A stretch of DNA of 39,370 bases, taken from Caldifarciminota bacterium (GTDB lineage: Bacteria > Hydrothermota > UBA3073). The position numbers and the translations under genes were made by a program. The stretch lies in NCBI GenBank assembly GCA_030606335.1, contig JAUWGP010000025.1, positions 1 through 39,370 of the forward strand, written 5' to 3'. Below are positions 6,910-16,180 of this stretch, in pieces. The first letter of the stretch is position 1; every line of letters begins with the position of its first letter. The notes under the pieces are model-generated. The model had not been told where the DNA came from. It saw only the letters and a program-made list of their open reading frames with translations, and did no database searches.

Positions 6910-8655
6910 TTATGTCTGTATTTCCCTGAGGAATTTATGAATTCTCTCTGCGTATTTTTTACCTATTCCTGAAACAGACTTTATCTCTTCAAGGGAAGCC
7001 TTTTTTAGTCTTTCAACCGACCCGAAATGTTTAAGCAGGAGTATCCTCCTTTTTTCTCCAATACCATCGATCTCATCAAGTATAGAACCAGTTCTGTCAC
7101 GGAGTTTTCTATGATACTCTATTGCAAAACGATGTGCTTCGTTCCTAATTCTCTGTAAGAGCCTTAATGCAGAAGATGATTTTGGGATACTTATTATCTT
7201 TCCTTCCATTGTATGCAACTCTTCGAACCTCTTTGCGAGTCCAAATAATGGAATTGAGATTTTAGTTGTTCTCTCAATAGCCTTATGTGCACTTCTCACT
7301 TGACTAATACCACCATCGATAATAATCAGGTCAGGAGACTTATTTTTACTTTTAAACCTTCTCTCTACTATTTCTTCTATTGCCTTCGGATCATCAATTC
7401 CATATACATCTCTTATTCTAAATCTCCTATAGAGTGATTTGTATTTTCTTCCTTCCATGAAGGCGACCTTTGAGCCAACCATATATTCACCTGAGATATT
7501 TGATATATCATATGCTTCAATTAGTTCTGGAGGTTTTTCAAGGTGAAGGTATTTTGCAAGTTCGATAAGGGAGTATGGTATTCTTTCAGACGATTCTTCC
7601 TCAACGTGAATCAAGGCATTTTCTTCTGCAAGCTTAATTAGAGAGAATCTAATACCCTTTTTGGGAACTTTTATCTTTATCTTCCTTTTTGCCCTATCTC
7701 TTATCCAGTTCTCTAAAAGCATCTGCTCTCCAATGCATGGAAGTATGACCTCGTCAGGTATATAGAATGTATCCTTGTAGTATTGCACAAAAAAGGTATC
7801 GATTATGGATTCATCAGAATCTCCCGAACCTGCATTAAGCGCATAGTGCTCAATACCTATCATCCTGCCATTCCTTATTTTTATAACTGCTACAATTGCT
7901 GTCCTTTTTTTTCTTGAGAGACCGAATACATCAATGTTCTTATCCGTTTTTAACACAATCCTTTGTTTTCTTTTTATATCCTCCAGTGCCTTAAGTCTAT
8001 TTCTTATAATTATTGCCTTTTCGAATTCAAGATTGTCTTTGTATATTTCAAGTTCCTTTTTGAGCCTTTTTTCTATCTTATTGCCTTTTCCTGACAGGAA
8101 GTCTATCATTTCCTGTATTAGTTTTCTATAATTATCCTTATCTATTTTACCCTCACATGGAGCACTACATCTTCCCATATAGAATAAAGCACATACCCTC
8201 TTTGGCATCCTCCTGCATATTCTTACAGGGAAAATCCGTGTAGCAGTTCTCAGAGCACGGCGCATATTTTTTGCATTCGTATAGGGTCCGAAGTATACTG
8301 CATTTCTATCACTTAGATCTCTTGTGGATATTACTGTAGGAAAGTCTTCCTTTAGTGTAATTTTTATATAGGGATATTTTTTATCATCCTTAAGGTTTAT
8401 ATTATATCTCGGTAGGTGTAATTTTATAAGATTAGCCTCAAGAAGTAATGCCTCCTGCTCTGAATCTGTAATAATATAGTCTATAGTATCTACATGAGAT
8501 ACAAGGGCATGTGTCCTGTGTCGACTGATATCAGAAAAATATGAGCGAACCCTCTTTCTAAGCGAAAGTGCTTTACCAACATATATTACAGTTCCTGATT
8601 TATCTTTCATTAAATACGCACCAGGATGGTCTGGAATTTTGTTAAGATTTATCAT
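6910..8655 (-). CDS. uvrC: Excinuclease ABC subunit C
   Basis: The dual-incision nuclease of nucleotide excision repair, acting on UvrB-bound damaged DNA. At 581 residues it is near the usual length. Domains in order: N-terminal GIY-YIG nuclease (PGAYLMKDKSGTVIYVGKA, about 10-28); a cysteine cluster CRRMPKRVC...GRCSAPC expected to hold an iron-sulfur cluster; the UVR helical hairpin that contacts UvrB (LEFEKAIIIRNRLKALEDI, about 213-231); the RNase H-like endonuclease half (YDISNISGEYMVGS, LIIIDGG); and C-terminal tandem HhH (LDEIDGIGEKRR, IKSVSGIGKKYAERI). It begins 38 nt after the secreted deiminase gene and lacks a visible promoter or strong ribosome-binding site, so it probably shares that transcript. 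Confidence 0.97.
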   Translation of the reverse strand: MINLNKIPDHPGAYLMKDKSGTVIYVGKALSLRKRVRSYFSDISRHRTHALVSHVDTIDYIITDSEQEALLLEANLIKLHLPRYNINLKDDKKYPYIKITLKEDFPTVISTRDLSDRNAVYFGPYTNAKNMRRALRTATRIFPVRICRRMPKRVCALFYMGRCSAPCEGKIDKDNYRKLIQEMIDFLSGKGNKIEKRLKKELEIYKDNLEFEKAIIIRNRLKALEDIKRKQRIVLKTDKNIDVFGLSRKKRTAIVAVIKIRNGRMIGIEHYALNAGSGDSDESIIDTFFVQYYKDTFYIPDEVILPCIGEQMLLENWIRDRAKRKIKIKVPKKGIRFSLIKLAEENALIHVEEESSERIPYSLIELAKYLHLEKPPELIEAYDISNISGEYMVGSKVAFMEGRKYKSLYRRFRIRDVYGIDDPKAIEEIVERRFKSKNKSPDLIIIDGGISQVRSAHKAIERTTKISIPLFGLAKRFEELHTMEGKIISIPKSSSALRLLQRIRNEAHRFAIEYHRKLRDRTGSILDEIDGIGEKRRILLLKHFGSVERLKKASLEEIKSVSGIGKKYAERIHKFLREIQT

Positions 8656-8693
8656 ATTATCGAAAAGACATAAATAAGTAATTCTAATAAGTC

Positions 8694-10409
8694 CTAATGG
8701 ACTAGATACATCTTTCTTGTGAAATCATATCCTTCAGCCGTTAGTCGATATAGATAAATACCGCTTGGAAGTATATGGCCATTAGCATCTCTACCATCCC
8801 ATATTACTGAAGAGTGATGAGTGATAAGAGAAGAGGGAAGAGGGATAGTGTGGACGAGACGACCAGTGAGGTCGTAGATGCGTAAGGCGTAAGGCGTAAG
8901 GCGTGAGGTCTTGTCACCATTAACGAATAACGAATAACGAATAACCGTTCTTATGCTGAATGGGTTGGGGTAATTCTGGGATAGGTAGAATGTATCTGGC
9001 GTTTGATGTTCAACATATGTTTCCGGGATAATTACGAAACTGAAGTAACCATCAACAGGCAGCCAGGATTCGTTGAATGCCCTATCAAATGCCTGCATGT
9101 TATATGAAACCATATCACCCTGACCCACCCTCATCTTGAAAGTTCCTTTATAGTATCCATCTTCGCCGAGAACCAATGGAACCATACCCATATTTATCCC
9201 ATTCTTTCGGTAGTAAAGGAATGTAGAATCTACTTCCATATCATCGATAATAGATGCGGAAACAGTGCAAGGCCAGTCCTCGAGGTACATATCTTCGATA
9301 GGAGTATGGGTTATCTCAGGAGGAGTTGTATCATTGTATGCTACACCCATGGATATACAGTGGATAGCACCACCGCTTCCAACCATATTAGAGCAATCTA
9401 TTGTCACAATATCATAATTCGGAAGTAGTTCGTGGTAAATTCTCTCAGCTGTGGTGTCGAGAGTTAAATTGTATGTAGGCAAAAGTACAGTATTGTTTAC
9501 AAGAAGTGAATTCAGATACGTAGGTCCAGTGCCCCCACTTAAAGGAGGCATTGGAATTCTCTGAACCACATATGGATGACCAGGGATATTTGAGATTACA
9601 GAAAGAGAATCAGCTATCTCATTTAGAAGGTTGTGATTAATATCACCCTCTGGAGTGTCTGCTACGAGGATAAGGGTATCGTTTAGCAGCTTGGCAAATA
9701 TATCGATATGTCCAGTATACTCCTGATGGATTCTTGGAACTACAATAAACTGCTCCAATCCCAGGTATTCATACATTATTGAATCAATTTCTAACTCGGT
9801 GAAATTACTATTCTCCTGATAGACAAGTTGCGAAGAAAATCCAGTTCCCCTGCCATCCACCATAAAGTTTCCCCCGGGGTGAAGTAGTGGTAGACCATAG
9901 GTAGGAATATCCCACAAGTCTCCTAAATTAGATGGAAGGGCATCATCATCTGGTCTTGGCCTGTTATAACCAGGGTCTACTATGCTTCTTCCTGTGGTCT
10001 CTTCATATATAAACCATGGACCGTAATCTCTAATCCATACAGAGTTTGTTGGGAGTATAACAAACACAACACTGTCTAAGAACACCCCACCAGAGATAAG
10101 GTAATTTTCTACATCTGATTGCTCCCAGGAGTTTTCAACAACTATGTATGCCTTACACTTTTGTATGATGCCTTCTACCATGTCTCTTTGTATTGATTGA
10201 CAGTATGAGGACCATGTAATAAGGATGCCTGCTCTTTTTTCAAATTCTGCAGGCATCCTTATTTTTTGCTGAGATGGAAGGGTAATCCTCTGTGTTTCCC
10301 CAATTTTTTCACTCTGGAGTATCTCTTCCTCAGTCATCCACTGGGGAAGAAACTCCTCTTTTGCAAATGCAGAGGTAGTGATTATGAGTAATATAATTAA
10401 GCTTTTCAC
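8694..10409 (-). CDS. Secreted PPAD-like peptidylarginine deiminase with type IX-type sorting domain
   Basis: A 571-residue exported protein. Signal peptide: MKSLIILLIITTSAFA. The catalytic domain (about 50-360) is PAD_porph (agmatine deiminase/Porphyromonas PPAD fold): D128 (WIRDYGP), H234 and D236 (YTGHIDIF), N300, and nucleophile C351 (GGAIHCISMG). It also has R150 and R152 (YNRPRPDDD) and Y231. As I recall the PPAD literature, these match its catalytic D130/H236/D238/C351 and its C-terminal-arginine clamp R152/R154/Y233, mostly with a constant -2 offset. An Ig-like segment follows (about 361-460), then a sorting domain from NYPNPFSIRTVIRYS to LPSGIYLYRL and FTRKMYLVH. Predicted reaction: arginine to citrulline in peptides at the cell surface. 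The start is GTG. Promoter at 10436-10464; uvrC follows on the same strand. Confidence 0.88.
   Translation of the reverse strand: MKSLIILLIITTSAFAKEEFLPQWMTEEEILQSEKIGETQRITLPSQQKIRMPAEFEKRAGILITWSSYCQSIQRDMVEGIIQKCKAYIVVENSWEQSDVENYLISGGVFLDSVVFVILPTNSVWIRDYGPWFIYEETTGRSIVDPGYNRPRPDDDALPSNLGDLWDIPTYGLPLLHPGGNFMVDGRGTGFSSQLVYQENSNFTELEIDSIMYEYLGLEQFIVVPRIHQEYTGHIDIFAKLLNDTLILVADTPEGDINHNLLNEIADSLSVISNIPGHPYVVQRIPMPPLSGGTGPTYLNSLLVNNTVLLPTYNLTLDTTAERIYHELLPNYDIVTIDCSNMVGSGGAIHCISMGVAYNDTTPPEITHTPIEDMYLEDWPCTVSASIIDDMEVDSTFLYYRKNGINMGMVPLVLGEDGYYKGTFKMRVGQGDMVSYNMQAFDRAFNESWLPVDGYFSFVIIPETYVEHQTPDTFYLSQNYPNPFSIRTVIRYSLFVNGDKTSRLTPYALRIYDLTGRLVHTIPLPSSLITHHSSVIWDGRDANGHILPSGIYLYRLTAEGYDFTRKMYLVH
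8880..8947. repeat. Two heptamer arrays inside the coding sequence
   Basis: GCGTAAG x3 plus GCGTGAG (8880-8907) and TAACGAA x3 plus TAACC (8921-8947), read on the plus strand. On the coding strand they encode RYSLFVNG and RLTPYALR within the sorting domain, between two beta strands. The arrays have the same style as the intergenic word arrays. Confidence 0.85.
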
Positions 10410-10435
10410 GATTTTGAATTAATTTACGAACACTC

Positions 10436-10464
10436 ATTATAATACATAAAACGTATAATGTCAA
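10436..10464 (-). promoter_or_regulatory. Promoter for the PPAD-like gene and uvrC
   Basis: Minus strand: -35 TTGACA (10459-10464), 17 bp spacer, -10 TATAAT (10436-10441). The expected start is near 10429, a leader of about 20 nt before the GTG at 10409. Confidence 0.85.
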
Positions 10465-10491
10465 GTATTTTGTGGAATGCGCACTGAAAAA

Positions 10492-10590
10492 TACCTTTGA
10501 GCTCTCTTAATCGGTGTAATCAGAGATTTCTGGACTTTTACAGAAATCTCTATAAAATGACTTGACAAAACCGTGGTTTTGGATTATAAT
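10492..10590 (+). promoter_or_regulatory. Promoter module copy 2, with a perfect inverted repeat
   Basis: TACCTTTGAGCTCTCTT (10492-10508) is shared with 30674-30690. A perfect inverted repeat follows: AGAGATTTCTG (10522-10532), 8 nt, CAGAAATCTCT (10541-10551). The -35 TTGACA (10562-10567), 17 bp spacer and -10 TATAAT (10585-10590) come next. The AGAAATC core ends 14 nt before the -35, as in copies 1 and 3. It drives the propeller gene at 10981 through a leader of about 380 nt. Confidence 0.8.
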
Positions 10591-10637
10591 ATTAGAGAAC
10601 GTCCCAAACTCTCGTGATGACAGACAAGAGGATACCT

Positions 10638-10732
10638 GTCATTGCGAGCGAGAGCGAAGCAATCCCATTACTTTATACAAGTTCCTGATATGAGATTGCT
10701 TCATCCCGATGGCAATCGGAATTCGCAATGAC
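10638..10732. repeat. GTCATTGCGA inverted-repeat element
   Basis: 95 bp with 10 bp terminal arms GTCATTGCGA / TCGCAATGAC and inner arms AGCAATC / GATTGCT. Related elements lie at 29900-30066 and 33577-33729. It sits in the untranslated leader of the 10981 gene. The rest of the 10410-10980 gap holds the two promoters and a CCTGCTGGCAGGCAGG palindrome (10829-10844); I see no gene. Confidence 0.85.
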
Positions 10733-10980
10733 AGACTATATTTGTATTATTGCAAATTAGCATGACAATTCCTATTATACATTATGATAAATTCTGAGCA
10801 ACAAACTCACTTTTATACCTGTAGCCTACCTGCTGGCAGGCAGGATAGACAGATTGAAATGAGACTCGTTGATATCCAATATATATAGCATTAAACATAC
10901 CGTGTAACCTTTAGACATCGTCTAATATTATTAATAAAGAGGGTCAAGTTAGGTTTACTTCAGTCCCAATGGAGGCATAA

Positions 10981-12465
10981 GTGAAAGAAAAAAAGATAAA
11001 ATGCTTTAAATTCGTATTTATATCGGGAACGATTGTTCTTATCTGGAATGGTTTTATATTTGCTCAGGGACCAAATACCTTCTGGACAAAGACATTTGGA
11101 GGGGATAGTAATGAGGTAGGCTATTCTGTTCTACAAAATTGTGATGAGGGGTTTGTTATTGCCGGGTATACAGAATCCTTCGGGGCAGGACTTAGTGATG
11201 TTTATCTAATAAAAACGGATGAATATGGTGACACTGTTTGGACAAGGACATATGGTGGAGACAGTGATGATGTGGGCTATTCAGTTAAAGAGACCTTTGA
11301 TAATGGGTATATAATTGCAGGATATACGAAATCGTTTGGTGCAGGGAATAAAGACGTTTATCTAATAAAGACAGATGAAAATGGTGATACACTCTGGACA
11401 AAGACATATGGGGGAGCAAATAATGATGTAGGTCGTTCAGTTCAACAAACATATGATGGAGGATATATTATTGCAGGATGTACTAAGTTACAAAATTTTG
11501 GTGATTATGATGTTTATCTCATAAAGACGGATACGATAGGTGATACCCTCTGGACAAGGAATTATGGAACATCCCTTTATGGTCATGGGTCTGAAGATCG
11601 GGGTTATTCAGTTCAACAAACATCTGACAGCGGATACATAATTACTGGATATACAGATTTCCTCACCGTAGATGGTCCCGATGTTTATCTTATAAAGACA
11701 GATCCAAGTGGTGATACCGTCTGGACAAAGGCATATAGAGGGATAAGAACTACTAAAGGCTACTCGGTTCAGCAGACCTCTGATGGTGGGTATGTCATTG
11801 TAGGTTTTCAAGCGGAGATTGATTGCTGGCCCTATCTTATAAAGACAGATTCAATCGGTGATATTATCTGGGGGAGAACATACGAGGGTAACAATGAAGG
11901 TATAGGTCGTTCAGTTCAACAGACCTATGATAGCGGTTACATTATTGCAGGTTTTTGCGGATTTTCCGATGTTTATCTTATAAAGACAGATTCAATTGGC
12001 GACACCATCTGGACAGATAGATATAGTTGCATGGAATATAATGAAGGTTGGTCAGTTCAGGAAACCTTTGATGGTGGATATGTTATTTCTGGAGGAACAA
12101 GATCTTTTGGTACGGATAATTGGGATGTTTATCTCATAAGGACAGAGCCTGAGGGTGTTGGTATTGAGGAAAATGAATACCCACGGGAACTTTTCTATAT
12201 CACCTGCTGCGAACCGAATCCATTCAGTCAATATACTATGATTAGTTATACTTGTCCATGTCTGTCTAAAACCTCATTCAAAATTTATGATTTAACAGGA
12301 AGCTTAGTAAGGACTTTATTGAGAAGAGATATTCAAGCAGGTGACCATACGATAATCTGGGATGGTAAAGATAATTCTGGTGAAGAGGTTTCAAGTGGTG
12401 TATACTTTTTCAAATTTCAGACGGGGAAGTACGACGTAGCACGCAAACTATTTTTAATAAAGTAG
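10981..12465 (+). CDS. Secreted seven-repeat propeller-like protein with sorting domain
   Basis: A 494-residue exported protein. The start is GTG with GGAGG 6 nt upstream. The signal peptide ends near FIFAQ. Seven imperfect repeats of about 50 residues follow, each carrying WTxTYGG..., GYSVQQTxDGGYIIAGYT... and DVYLIKTDxxGDT (about residues 34-395). Seven such units suggest a closed seven-bladed beta-propeller. The C-terminal sorting domain runs from CCEPNPFSQYTMISY through FKIYDLTGSLVRTL, TIIWDGKDNSGEEV and SSGVYFFKF to ARKLFLIK. It is probably a surface-displayed binding or adhesion protein; no enzyme motif is seen. Repeats 4 and 5 deviate most, one having an insertion and one lacking the glycine-rich strand. 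Confidence 0.88.
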   Translation: MKEKKIKCFKFVFISGTIVLIWNGFIFAQGPNTFWTKTFGGDSNEVGYSVLQNCDEGFVIAGYTESFGAGLSDVYLIKTDEYGDTVWTRTYGGDSDDVGYSVKETFDNGYIIAGYTKSFGAGNKDVYLIKTDENGDTLWTKTYGGANNDVGRSVQQTYDGGYIIAGCTKLQNFGDYDVYLIKTDTIGDTLWTRNYGTSLYGHGSEDRGYSVQQTSDSGYIITGYTDFLTVDGPDVYLIKTDPSGDTVWTKAYRGIRTTKGYSVQQTSDGGYVIVGFQAEIDCWPYLIKTDSIGDIIWGRTYEGNNEGIGRSVQQTYDSGYIIAGFCGFSDVYLIKTDSIGDTIWTDRYSCMEYNEGWSVQETFDGGYVISGGTRSFGTDNWDVYLIRTEPEGVGIEENEYPRELFYITCCEPNPFSQYTMISYTCPCLSKTSFKIYDLTGSLVRTLLRRDIQAGDHTIIWDGKDNSGEEVSSGVYFFKFQTGKYDVARKLFLIK

Positions 12466-12534
12466 GAGCGTATAACCTAATTTTGCTTGCCCTACAACAG
12501 CAAGACTAAACAGGCCGCGTAAAAAGTCAAAAAA

Positions 12535-12614
12535 TGGTAGTCGCAGACTTCAGTCTTCGTATAGAAAATGTCATCCTGAACCCATTTTGCGCAACTTAAA
12601 AGTTGCGGCTACCA
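12535..12614. repeat. REP-like element with TGGTAG...CTACCA ends
   Basis: Terminal arms TGGTAGTCGCA (12535-12545) and TGCGGCTACCA (12604-12614) pair over 11 bp with one G-T. Internal hairpins GACTTCAGTC and GCAACTTAAAAGTTGC are also present. It lies between convergent genes. Confidence 0.75.
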
Positions 12615-12665
12615 ACTCAAATCTTAGTTTTTGCACAATCTATAGATTTTCCCTATAGCGATTAC

Positions 12666-13250
12666 CTATATATCTTGGAGAGGGAGGGAGGATATAATTT
12701 CCCTCGTCTTTTTCTCAAGTGCTAACAGATCGCCCTTGTTTTCTATAACGAAATCAATCCTTTTAAGTTTCTCCGAATCAGATAGTTGCACGGACAGAAT
12801 TCTCCTCACAAATTCTTCAGATTTTCCATCCTTAACCGCTCTCTGTATACGCTTATCTTCATTGCATTTAACGAGAATTATATAGTCGAAAAGCTCCTCA
12901 ACGCCCCACTCAAAAATAAGGGCACAATCAACAGCCACGAGGGAGGTTTTTCCCTGTTTATTTATAAGGTTTTTTAATTCTTGAACTAAAGGTGGATGTA
13001 TGATTGAGTTATAGGTCTTAATAGTATCCTTATTTTTTGATACAATCTCGCTCAACAATTTTCTATTTATCCGTCCTTCTATAAGAGGAGCATTACCAAA
13101 TGTATCTCTTATACTTTTTTTAATATCATCCCGTTCAAGGAACTTATGACCCATCCTGTCAACATCAACAGTGGTAAAACCGTTTTTTTTAAAGATTCGT
13201 GTGACCTCAGTTTTACCACTTCCTATCCTGCCTGTAATGCCTACAACCAT
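12666..13250 (-). CDS. coaE: Dephospho-CoA kinase
   Basis: A cytoplasmic enzyme for the last step of coenzyme A synthesis: phosphorylation of the 3'-hydroxyl of dephospho-CoA using ATP. At 194 residues it has the normal length. P-loop GRIGSGKT (7-14), the DVDRMGHKFL segment (about 29-38; Asp in the substrate-site DAD-like motif), VAVDCALIFEWG (the conserved DxPLLFE region, with CALIFE variation) and the lid arginines around DKRIQRAVKDGKSEEFVRRI are visible. The start ATG lacks a recognisable ribosome-binding site. No promoter is apparent in the repeat-filled gap before it, so it may be read from the polA transcript. Confidence 0.93.
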   Translation of the reverse strand: MVVGITGRIGSGKTEVTRIFKKNGFTTVDVDRMGHKFLERDDIKKSIRDTFGNAPLIEGRINRKLLSEIVSKNKDTIKTYNSIIHPPLVQELKNLINKQGKTSLVAVDCALIFEWGVEELFDYIILVKCNEDKRIQRAVKDGKSEEFVRRILSVQLSDSEKLKRIDFVIENKGDLLALEKKTREIISSLPLQDI

Positions 13251-13327
13251 ATAATTAAATAAAAAATTAAATATTAAAAATCAAAAATAAGGGACTTGCC
13301 ACAAAGCCACGAAGTTTACAAGGACTT

Positions 13328-13470
13328 AGTTATCAGTTATTGGTAAATTCTTAAGCTTATCAGGATACCAGCGGATCAGTAGGTAGAATATCAGATTATC
13401 AGTATATCAGAATCTGATGCTCTGGTCTGCTGATGTCCTTCCCACTGATATACTGATTGGCTGATACACT
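13328..13470. repeat. Dispersed intergenic composite repeat, copy B
   Basis: Second copy of the repeat at 5934-6060, with an extra CTGATATACTGATTGG block. The remainder of 13251-13683 has AT-rich words (TTAAATATTAAAAATCAAAA), CCTGCCTG palindromic pieces (13516-13536) and TTTCGTGTATTTCGTGTCC words (about 13648-13668). I see no gene in the gap. Confidence 0.85.
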
Positions 13471-13683
13471 GTGCCTTGATATCCCGGTGAATTCTATTCT
13501 GCCACAAAGGCATCAACCTGCCTGTCCTGCCTGCCGACTGGGGGTATCAAAATAAAATTTCAAATTAAATATAAAAGACTATAGACCTTAGACTTCAGAC
13601 ATTGTGTATTTTCGACATTAGAAATTTAACATTGATATTTTGACTTTCGTGTATTTCGTGTCCTTCGTGGGCTATAATCGGTT

Positions 13684-16179
13684 TTAATTAAATTTATCCA
13701 TTTTTCCCCAGTCTGTCCCGACCTTTATATCACACACCACGGGTACATCGAGACTTATCGCACCTTCCATCTCTCTCTTTACAATTTCCGCTACCTTAGA
13801 TAGTTCTTCTTTGGGAACCTCAAGAACGAGTTCGTCATGCACCTGGAGTATCATCCTGCTTTTCATTCCTTCAAGTTTGTTGTGTATATTTATCATTGCA
13901 ATTTTAATCATATCTGCGGCACTTCCCTGTACTGGGGCGTTTATAGCAGCCCTTGCATCAGCTCCATTTACCGTTTCGAAGTATCTTTTCCTTCCAAGTA
14001 TAGTTTTTGTATATCCCTGTTCTGTAGCCTCTTTAATCGTTCTTTCTACCCAATCCTTAATCTTAGGATATGTTTTGAAATATGCATTTATAAATTGATT
14101 GGCATCTCCTACACTAATTCCAAGCCTGCTTGAAAGACCATATGCACCCATACCGTATATAATTCCAAAGTTTATCATCTTTGCGAGTCCTCTCTCTTTT
14201 TTACCAACTGATTCCTCAGGAATACCAAGGATATGCGCTGCAGTGCGTGTGTGTATGTCTTTATTTTTTTCAAATGCCTCCTTTAGAGTGTTATCTCCTG
14301 AGAGCGATGCTACTATCCTTAATTCTATCTGTGAGTAATCAGAAGACAGAAGTAGCCAATCGGAGGGGGCTATAAAGCCCTCTCTAACACTTTGTGGTAT
14401 GTTCTGGAGGTTTGGTCCTATTGATGAGAGTCTTCCTGTGGATGTAGTATTCTGACACCAATTTGTTCGCACCCTTCCATCGGTTTCAACAAGTTGTGGT
14501 ATTGCATCAATATAAGTAGACCTTATCTTCTCTGTCTCTCTGTACTTCAGTAGAAGTTCTACCATTTCATGATGGGGAGCAAGTTTCACGAGAACCTCGT
14601 GGTCAGTGGAGGCACCTGTTTTTGTACGTTTAACAATTGGTAATTCCAGTTTTTCAAAGAGGATGAAAGAGAGTTGTTTTGGTGAATTTATATTGAATTT
14701 CATACCTGCATGACTATATATCATCTCTTCGTAGTTTTGTAATTCCTCTTTTAACCTTTTACTCTCTTCATTAAAGAAATTTCTGTCAACCAGAACCCCT
14801 ATCACTTCCATCTTTGCAAGTACAAATGATAGAGGGAAATCCACATTATCATAAATACTCTCGAGGTCTCTCTTTTTAATCTCTTCACTTAAAATCGGAT
14901 AGAGCCTTAAAACAGTAGATGCACGATGGCTTGCGCAAACTGACATATCAGTCATAACTGGTTTTTTGGGCAGATGTGGAAACGGTCTTGATAGATACCT
15001 TAAGGATGCCTTTGGAAGTGAATAACTTCCTAGCGATGGTTCTATGAGGTATGATGCAGTTGCAACATCGAATGTGCTTTTATTCTTATCTAAAACGGAT
15101 AGTTTGAATAGATCTTTGGAGACATCTGTTACGACCTTCTTCGAATGTTTGATTAGTTCTTTAATCTTTTCCTTGTTATTAATATCTATTATAGTTGTAT
15201 ATGAATAAGTTGAGATAGCTATGAATTTGTCAATTAATGACACGCCTATTTCGTCAATATCTTTTTCAAGAAGCTCCTCAATCCTAACTTTTTTGGCTGT
15301 TTTTACTTCCTCTGCCTGCTTTTGGGAGGACACTCCAAGTTTCTCTATCAGTGAAAAGAATTCCAGTTTTGTAAGAAGGTTTAATAGTTCGTTTTTTTGT
15401 ATGTCTCCTAATCTCAGTGATTTAATATCAATTGGAACATTTTCACTTATTTCCAGTTCTGCCAGTTCCCTTGACAGATAGGCAGTATCCTTCTCTTTAA
15501 TAAGAAGATTCTTTAATTTATCCTTTTTTATATTATCTATATTTGAGTATATGCCATCAAGTGAGGCATACTCTTCCAGAAGAGCTGCTGCAGTCTTTGG
15601 GCCAATTCCCTTTATACCTGGGATATTGTCGATGGAATCTCCTGTAAGTGCGAGAAAATCTACAACATGTTCAGGTATTACCCCTATCCAGTCTTTTGCA
15701 TTACTTTTATAATATATCTTGAAGTCCCTCGGCTTCAGGATATTTACATTGTCATCTAATAATTGAACAAAATCTTTATCGTCTGAGAATATCGTAACCT
15801 CAAATCCCTTTTCAGTTCCCCTTTTTGTAAAAGTTCCAATTATGTCATCCGCTTCCAAACCAGTTTCCTCGTAGTATTTAATTCCAATTGCAGAAAGGAG
15901 TTCCTTAATGATGGGTATTTGTTGACGCAACTCAGGGGGCATCTTTGGCCTCTGTGCCTTGTATTGTTCATATTTTTCATGTCTATGTTTCGGTCCTGGT
16001 GCATCAAAGGCTACCAGTATATATTCGGGTTTCTTTTCAGACAGGAGTTTCATTATAGAGTTAGTGAAGGCAAATGCAGCACTGGTGTTTTCACCCTTTG
16101 AGTTCCTTAATGGGTTTCTTATAAAGGCAAAATGTCCTCTGTAGGCAAGTGATGAACCATCTATCAGAAAAATTCTCAT
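13684..16179 (-). CDS. polA: DNA polymerase I, apparently without proofreading
   Basis: An 831-residue family A polymerase for Okazaki fragment processing and repair synthesis. The N-terminal 5' nuclease (about 1-280) has LIDGSSLAYR, LEADDIIGT, FSDDKDFVQLL and the H3TH GIKGIGPKTAAALL. The middle domain (about 290-410) keeps the 3'-5' exonuclease fold length but lacks the DxE, NxxxD and YxxxD acidic motifs, so proofreading is predicted absent, as in Taq-like enzymes. The polymerase domain has motif A SSDYSQIELR (about 610), motif B RGLAKMINFGIIYG and motif C QVHDELVLEV (about 780). A GGGGAG site lies in the end of DUF523 and the ATG follows its stop after 1 nt, so the two are coupled. Confidence 0.96.
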   Translation of the reverse strand: MRIFLIDGSSLAYRGHFAFIRNPLRNSKGENTSAAFAFTNSIMKLLSEKKPEYILVAFDAPGPKHRHEKYEQYKAQRPKMPPELRQQIPIIKELLSAIGIKYYEETGLEADDIIGTFTKRGTEKGFEVTIFSDDKDFVQLLDDNVNILKPRDFKIYYKSNAKDWIGVIPEHVVDFLALTGDSIDNIPGIKGIGPKTAAALLEEYASLDGIYSNIDNIKKDKLKNLLIKEKDTAYLSRELAELEISENVPIDIKSLRLGDIQKNELLNLLTKLEFFSLIEKLGVSSQKQAEEVKTAKKVRIEELLEKDIDEIGVSLIDKFIAISTYSYTTIIDINNKEKIKELIKHSKKVVTDVSKDLFKLSVLDKNKSTFDVATASYLIEPSLGSYSLPKASLRYLSRPFPHLPKKPVMTDMSVCASHRASTVLRLYPILSEEIKKRDLESIYDNVDFPLSFVLAKMEVIGVLVDRNFFNEESKRLKEELQNYEEMIYSHAGMKFNINSPKQLSFILFEKLELPIVKRTKTGASTDHEVLVKLAPHHEMVELLLKYRETEKIRSTYIDAIPQLVETDGRVRTNWCQNTTSTGRLSSIGPNLQNIPQSVREGFIAPSDWLLLSSDYSQIELRIVASLSGDNTLKEAFEKNKDIHTRTAAHILGIPEESVGKKERGLAKMINFGIIYGMGAYGLSSRLGISVGDANQFINAYFKTYPKIKDWVERTIKEATEQGYTKTILGRKRYFETVNGADARAAINAPVQGSAADMIKIAMINIHNKLEGMKSRMILQVHDELVLEVPKEELSKVAEIVKREMEGAISLDVPVVCDIKVGTDWGKMDKFN

Positions 16180-16180
16180 C

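Noticed and set aside
8694..10409. Cytoplasmic agmatine deiminase
   Set aside because: Signal peptide, sorting domain and the PPAD-type arginine clamp argue for a secreted peptide-arginine enzyme.
10597..10980. Riboswitch in the 380-nt leader of the propeller gene
   Set aside because: The structure there is fully accounted for by the mobile inverted-repeat element and a CCTGC palindrome; no known riboswitch core was recognised.
13837..14133. Overlapping 95-98 codon plus-strand ORFs inside polA
   Set aside because: They are antisense shadows of the conserved polymerase domain.
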